A DNA stretch of 18,573 bases from Acidobacteriota bacterium (GTDB lineage: Bacteria > Acidobacteriota > Blastocatellia > Pyrinomonadales > Pyrinomonadaceae). Both the position numbers and the translations under genes were made by a program. Under the pieces are notes generated by a model. That model saw nothing but the letters and a program-made list of their open reading frames with translations, did not search any database and was not told where the DNA came from. How positions within the stretch are numbered: position 1 is the first letter of the stretch; each line of letters begins with the position of its first letter. The stretch lies in contig JAIVJP010000307.1 of the NCBI GenBank assembly GCA_020199975.1, positions 6,040-24,612 on the forward strand. Direction: 5' to 3'. This document shows, piece after piece, positions 15,374-18,573 of this stretch.

Positions 15374-15973
15374 TCACTCTTCAGCTGCTTCTTTTACAGC
15401 AAGTTTGAATTCAGCGCCGCGGCGATCCTCGATCTTGGGCAAACGAATGAGCAGTATGCCATTTTCAAGCTGTGCCCTTGCGTCTCGAACGCTGACCGTC
15501 CAGCGCAGCGGAACGATCCGGCTGAATCTGCCGTAACTTCGTTCGGAACAAAGATGCGAAATGATGCGGTTGCGTGGCACGCGTCTTTTCTTGTGGCCCC
15601 AAAGCCGCAATTGCGTGTTCGTCAAGCCAATATGAACCTGATCCGCCTTTACCTTGCTTGTCGGCCGCTCGCGTTCCGAAGATTCCTGGACATATTTCTC
15701 GATTGCATTAACGATGGCGTCGAGTTTCGACGATGGGACAGGGCGTTTTTCGCAGGCCCGCAGCAATCCTGCCATCACTTTGTTGCGATCAAATGTCTCC
15801 CGCCGTCCGTCCTTCTTAACCACCATGTAGGGTATCTCATCAATGCGCTCGTACGACGTAAACCGGCGTTCGCAACGCAAGCATTCACGCCGCCGTCGAA
15901 TTGCCTCACCTTCGCGAGACTCGCGCGAGTCAACCACTTTGTCTTCCAGATAGCCGCAGAAGGGACACTTCAT
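15374..15973 (-). CDS. Fusion of NrdR repressor N-terminal part with Hsp20 C-terminal part
   Basis: The frame gives 199 residues. Residues 1-107 are a standard NrdR, the ribonucleotide-reductase repressor. The zinc ribbon is C3-x2-C6 and C31-x2-C34 with EAIRRRRECLRCERRFTSYERI; the ATP-cone begins at MVVKKDGRRETFDR and runs to ERPTSKV. The normal NrdR ending (VAYVRFASVYR-type) is absent. From about residue 108 the sequence is instead the back half of a small heat-shock alpha-crystallin domain: VKADQVHIGL, TQLRLWG, CSERSYGRFSRIVPL, NGILLIRLPK, RRGAEFKLAV. About 40 NrdR residues and about 50 Hsp20 residues would be missing. The junction is near 15647-15655, where AAG GTA AAG repeats a triplet. 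ATG 15973 is preferred over TTG 15982 because GAGG is 10 bases upstream. Most likely two adjacent genes fused by deletion. Confidence 0.85.
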   Translation of the reverse strand: MKCPFCGYLEDKVVDSRESREGEAIRRRRECLRCERRFTSYERIDEIPYMVVKKDGRRETFDRNKVMAGLLRACEKRPVPSSKLDAIVNAIEKYVQESSERERPTSKVKADQVHIGLTNTQLRLWGHKKRRVPRNRIISHLCSERSYGRFSRIVPLRWTVSVRDARAQLENGILLIRLPKIEDRRGAEFKLAVKEAAEE

Positions 15974-16023
15974 AAGTCGCAAACCTCAAGAGGAGAATCT
16001 TACCGAAGCTGTGCCGACGAAGA

Positions 16024-17136
16024 TCATTCGCTGGTGGTGACGGTTTCACGTTGCTGCTTCATGAGCAATTCGTCAGGCTCAATAATTTCATCGTCTACGG
16101 CATGTTCGAGAGCTTCAGGAGACATCAGGGATCGGAGCCGGGTTAGATTAATGTCACCGCGCACAAAGTAAAAAAAGCCGAAGACTACGGCTGGTCCGAA
16201 ATCAACGACGTGCATTACGATGGAGACGGCGGCGGCCGTCTCGCGGGTCACTCCCAGGAAAATGAGGCCCGCAGCCGTGGCTGCGTGAAATGCACCGGCG
16301 GCTCCGCCGGGCGTTGGAACCAGTGATCCCACCAGCGACCAACCAAGAATAAAGATAGCCTCACTGATTCCGAAGCGAAGTCCGAACGCGCGTAAGACCA
16401 GCCAGTTAGCGAGTGTGATTCCGGCCCACACCATTGCTGTCCAGGCTATCGTGACAGCAAGCTCACGTGCATCCACCAACACTCTCAAGGATTTGGCCAG
16501 TTGCAGAAGAATGCTAATAAGAGCGCGTCTGAGGCGCACCGGGATAAACCCCAGGCGATCCAGGCCTTTCTCTAACGAACCAATAATGCTTTTTGACCTT
16601 CTTCTAAACCAGGTCAGCCCGGCAACTGCTGCAATGGATAGGACGAGCAGAACAATCCCCGCGATTCGAACTCGCGAGAATTCCGTTCCCACGTTGGTTG
16701 GCGGCGTGAACCACAAGAGATTTACAGCAAAGAGGACCACCACAGCCATCATGTCGTACACCCGTTCCACCATAATGGTGACAAAGGAACTACTGGCCCG
16801 CACTCGCGGATCACGCATAGGCAAAACAGCCGGACGAACCACCTCGCCCATGCGCCCCATTAGGAATACAGCGCCAAATCCAACTGTAGTTGCGGCAAAA
16901 AGGTGACTAAGGCTGGTCGGGCCGAGCGGAGCAAGGAGTGCGCCCCAACGGTAGGCCCGGAAGAGATAGGCGAGACAAATAACCAGCACCGCCAACCCCA
17001 GCAAGTATCGATTGGACTGGCTTACAGCTGATCGTACCCCTGCCCAATCGAGTTGCCGCCCAAACCACCAGAGAATGCCAACGGCGAGAGCACAAAGCGC
17101 GCCAAACTCAATGTATTTGCGCGATGATGACTTCAA
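16024..17136 (-). CDS. Flippase-like integral membrane protein (UPF0104/LPG synthase TM domain family)
   Basis: The 370-residue product has about eight hydrophobic helices, for example residues 11-26, 45-60, 78-95, 127-143, 158-176, 228-250, 260-275 and 300-325. It carries family marks RMGEVVRP (95-102) and VPTPGGAAGAFHA (273-285). This matches the lysylphosphatidylglycerol synthase transmembrane/AglD-type flippase-like family, typically linked to lipid or polyprenyl-linked sugar transport across the membrane. It lacks the soluble aminoacyl-transferase domain of MprF. The C-terminal 40 residues are acidic and cytoplasmic in character. The start is TTG at 17136, with GGAG about 12 bases upstream. 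The NrdR-Hsp20 gene begins 50 bases downstream on the same strand, so this may be the first gene of the operon leading to lon. The substrate cannot be told from sequence. Confidence 0.83.
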   Translation of the reverse strand: MKSSSRKYIEFGALCALAVGILWWFGRQLDWAGVRSAVSQSNRYLLGLAVLVICLAYLFRAYRWGALLAPLGPTSLSHLFAATTVGFGAVFLMGRMGEVVRPAVLPMRDPRVRASSSFVTIMVERVYDMMAVVVLFAVNLLWFTPPTNVGTEFSRVRIAGIVLLVLSIAAVAGLTWFRRRSKSIIGSLEKGLDRLGFIPVRLRRALISILLQLAKSLRVLVDARELAVTIAWTAMVWAGITLANWLVLRAFGLRFGISEAIFILGWSLVGSLVPTPGGAAGAFHAATAAGLIFLGVTRETAAAVSIVMHVVDFGPAVVFGFFYFVRGDINLTRLRSLMSPEALEHAVDDEIIEPDELLMKQQRETVTTSE

Positions 17137-17341
17137 CTTGATCGAATGCTCCGCTGGCAGGCGTAGAGAAACTTGACTTCGTTAGAAAGCAAACCACAAG
17201 ATATGGGGCCGCCGAGAGAGGCTACTACAGTTTCCCATTAGGCGGCAAGAATGGGTAAGGAATGCCTTCACGGATTTAATAATGAGCCTTCTGCTGGATG
17301 AAGGAACTTTGCTCCGGATTGGGTTAAGGCTGTCCTTTGCC

Positions 17342-17368
17342 GGAACTTTCGCTTCTGAGCCTTCGTAA
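17342..17368 (+). promoter_or_regulatory. ECF-type promoter of the second sigma gene
   Basis: GGAACTT (17342-17348) matches the -35 element used by many ECF sigma factors, and CGTAA (17364-17368) lies 17 bases after GGAAC as a -10 element. Transcription would start near 17375, about 70 bases before the GTG start at 17448. A second GGAACTTT lies 39 bases upstream at 17303-17310 without a properly spaced -10. The arrangement suggests autoregulation by the encoded sigma factor, which is inferred from the consensus and not shown. Confidence 0.6.
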
Positions 17369-17447
17369 CCGCTCTCGACAAGGAGTTTTCCACCTTGCCG
17401 GACAGAGTTAGACTTTGAGCATCAGTCAGAGCCGGAGAAGACATCAG

Positions 17448-18050
17448 GTGGGGGCTGCAAGAACGTTGGCTGCCAACCAAGGAGCCGAATTGATTCGCAG
17501 GTGTCGCGCTGGAGATGGTGCGGCATGGGAGGAGATTGTCCAGAGTTACTCCCGACGTATATACAATCTTGCGTACCGTTTTACTTCCCGCGTCGACGCC
17601 GCAGAAGACCTAACTCAAGAAGTCTTTGTTCGGGTTTATCGCTCGCTGGGTCAATACGATGCGAAACAAGGTGACCTGCAAAACTGGCTCATGAGGCTGG
17701 CCCGCAATCTCATCATTGATGACTATCGAAAACGACAACGGACGCCACACGACAATCATGCGGACGATCTCGCTGATCACAGTTACCATCTCCACACCCC
17801 AAGCCGCTCCGTGCAACAGGAAATCGAACGCCGCGAACTCGGCGCGCAGGTTCAGGCAGGCATTGACAAGCTCTCACCCGACCTACGCACCTGCGTCATT
17901 CTGCGGGACATAGAGGAATTGAGTTACCAAGAGATTGTTGATCTTTTAAGGATCCCCGAAGGGACGGTTAAGTCCCGCATCAACCGAGGCCGCGTCGAGT
18001 TGGCCAAGATACTGCGGCGGATGAAGGTGGTGGCGATGAGCCGGGCCTAG
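17448..18050 (+). CDS. RNA polymerase ECF sigma factor (second)
   Basis: The 200-residue product is an intact ECF sigma factor. Region 2 (about 25-96) contains AAEDLTQEVFVRVYRSL and the NWLMRLARNLIIDDYRKRQR segment. A His/Asp-rich linker (101-118) follows. Region 4 (about 135-190) contains LSPDLRTCVILRDIEELSYQEIVDLLRIPEGTVKSRINRGR. The start GTG 17448 is chosen because GGAGAAG lies seven bases upstream; a TTG at 17415 would add 11 residues and has no such site. An ECF-type promoter lies upstream at 17342-17368, and a putative anti-sigma gene follows after 85 bases on the same strand, the usual sigma/anti-sigma operon. It is clearly different in sequence from the sigma factor at 8112-8690, so the two regulons are probably separate. 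Confidence 0.93.
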   Translation: MGAARTLAANQGAELIRRCRAGDGAAWEEIVQSYSRRIYNLAYRFTSRVDAAEDLTQEVFVRVYRSLGQYDAKQGDLQNWLMRLARNLIIDDYRKRQRTPHDNHADDLADHSYHLHTPSRSVQQEIERRELGAQVQAGIDKLSPDLRTCVILRDIEELSYQEIVDLLRIPEGTVKSRINRGRVELAKILRRMKVVAMSRA

Positions 18051-18135
18051 TCAGAAAGGGACTACTTGCACGCGGGGGCGCTGAGCAGTCCATGAAGTAA
18101 GTAACGAAGGATAGAGGGGTGGAAGAGAGAACACA

Positions 18136-18573
18136 ATGCTTTGTACAGATTTTGAGAACCTACTCAGTGACTACCTCGAGGGCATACTCGACCCTGCTGC
18201 GCATAGGGCGTTTTCAGAGCATGCTCTACGCTGCCCTGTTTGCCATCAGACCTTGAGCGAAGTCAAAGACACGATGCGTGCGTGCCGGGTTGCGGCCGTG
18301 CCGCGACCGACTCGAGAGCTCGAAGCGCGCATCCTGAAGAAGACGATGCCGGAAGCGGCAATGAGTTGCCAAGAGTTTGAAGAATCTCTCACGGATTACC
18401 TGGATGGATTTCTACCTGCGCCCTTCTACCATCGTTGGGAGCGTCATGCTGCTCTTTGCGATCGTTGCACAGAGCTTCCCGGCGAAGTAGTTCGCTCGAT
18501 AGGCGCTTGCTACACCTATATCAACGAAGAAGTGCCAGTACCGGCTGGTCTGGATGAGAGAATCCTGCAGGCC
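18136..18573 (+). CDS. Putative anti-sigma factor with two tandem zf-HC2 domains, 3' end outside window
   Basis: An open frame of 146 codons runs from ATG 18136 to the window edge without a stop. It holds two copies of the zinc-binding ZAS module: Cys3, His29, Cys33, Cys36 and Cys78, His104, Cys108, Cys111. Both have H-x3-C-x2-C and identical Cys-to-His spacing (26), with a repeat period of 75 residues. Each module shares F-E-x-x-L-[ST]-DYL-[ED]-G after the first Cys and ends with a [R-E]-x-L-[ED]-x-RIL segment. GAAGAGAGA lies about 5 bases before the ATG. It sits 85 bases after the ECF sigma gene, so it is probably its partner. A transmembrane helix is expected further downstream but is not in view. 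Confidence 0.85.
   Translation, partial: MLCTDFENLLSDYLEGILDPAAHRAFSEHALRCPVCHQTLSEVKDTMRACRVAAVPRPTRELEARILKKTMPEAAMSCQEFEESLTDYLDGFLPAPFYHRWERHAALCDRCTELPGEVVRSIGACYTYINEEVPVPAGLDERILQA

Noticed and set aside
15320..16171. 283-codon plus-strand frame opposite the NrdR-Hsp20 gene
   Set aside because: The opposite strand encodes recognisable NrdR and Hsp20 motifs; this frame is a long shadow with unlikely composition.

Overview
The window looks like a chromosomal segment of an Acidobacteriota member, possibly class Blastocatellia. This is a judgement from protein style and gene neighbourhoods (DUF4097-type proteins beside ECF sigma/zf-HC2 pairs, a dCTP deaminase with the usual 'KSDRWIRRMA' start, a lon-hsp20-nrdR cluster) and from roughly balanced base composition; no 16S or marker search was possible. 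No phage, transposase, CRISPR array, tRNA or rRNA was found. Most genes lie on the minus strand.

Layout. 1-619 (minus): a gamma-carbonic-anhydrase-like protein followed by the first 28 codons of hisS. 740-1290 (plus): a small putative lipoprotein gene that looks frameshifted. 1384-3321 (minus): a 645-residue exported protein with a duplicated N-terminal domain and a C-terminal glycine zipper, with a clear terminator. 3708-4457 (plus) is a DapB-like reductase whose 3' end overlaps the convergent dcd gene (4447-5052, minus). An inverted-repeat element built of GATTGCC-like heptads (5106-5243) follows. 5247-8690 (minus) is an envelope-stress-like locus: ECF sigma factor, membrane zf-HC2 anti-sigma factor, and two exported DUF4097-like proteins with a strong terminator between them. 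8939-10501 is comM/yifB. 10656-12272 is an MltD-like lytic transglycosylase with LysM repeats. A 593-base non-coding stretch follows. 12866-17136 (minus) is a probable operon: a flippase-like membrane protein, an NrdR-Hsp20 fusion, and Lon protease. 17342-18573 (plus) holds a second ECF sigma factor behind an ECF-type promoter (GGAAC-N17-CGTAA), followed by a putative anti-sigma protein with two tandem zinc-binding ZAS modules that runs off the window.

The most striking feature is a set of apparent internal deletions in otherwise normal genes. nrdR is joined in frame to the back half of an hsp20 gene. The lytic transglycosylase lacks the block that normally follows its catalytic glutamate motif. 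The DapB-like protein is short just after its DAPSGT motif, and also lacks the usual catalytic histidine pair. The small lipoprotein gene changes frame near its end. They could be real gene decay, a deletion-prone strain, or sequencing/assembly artefacts; read mapping would decide. The other theme is envelope surveillance: two independent ECF/anti-sigma modules, exported DUF4097 proteins, a cell-wall lytic enzyme, and Lon with a small heat-shock domain.
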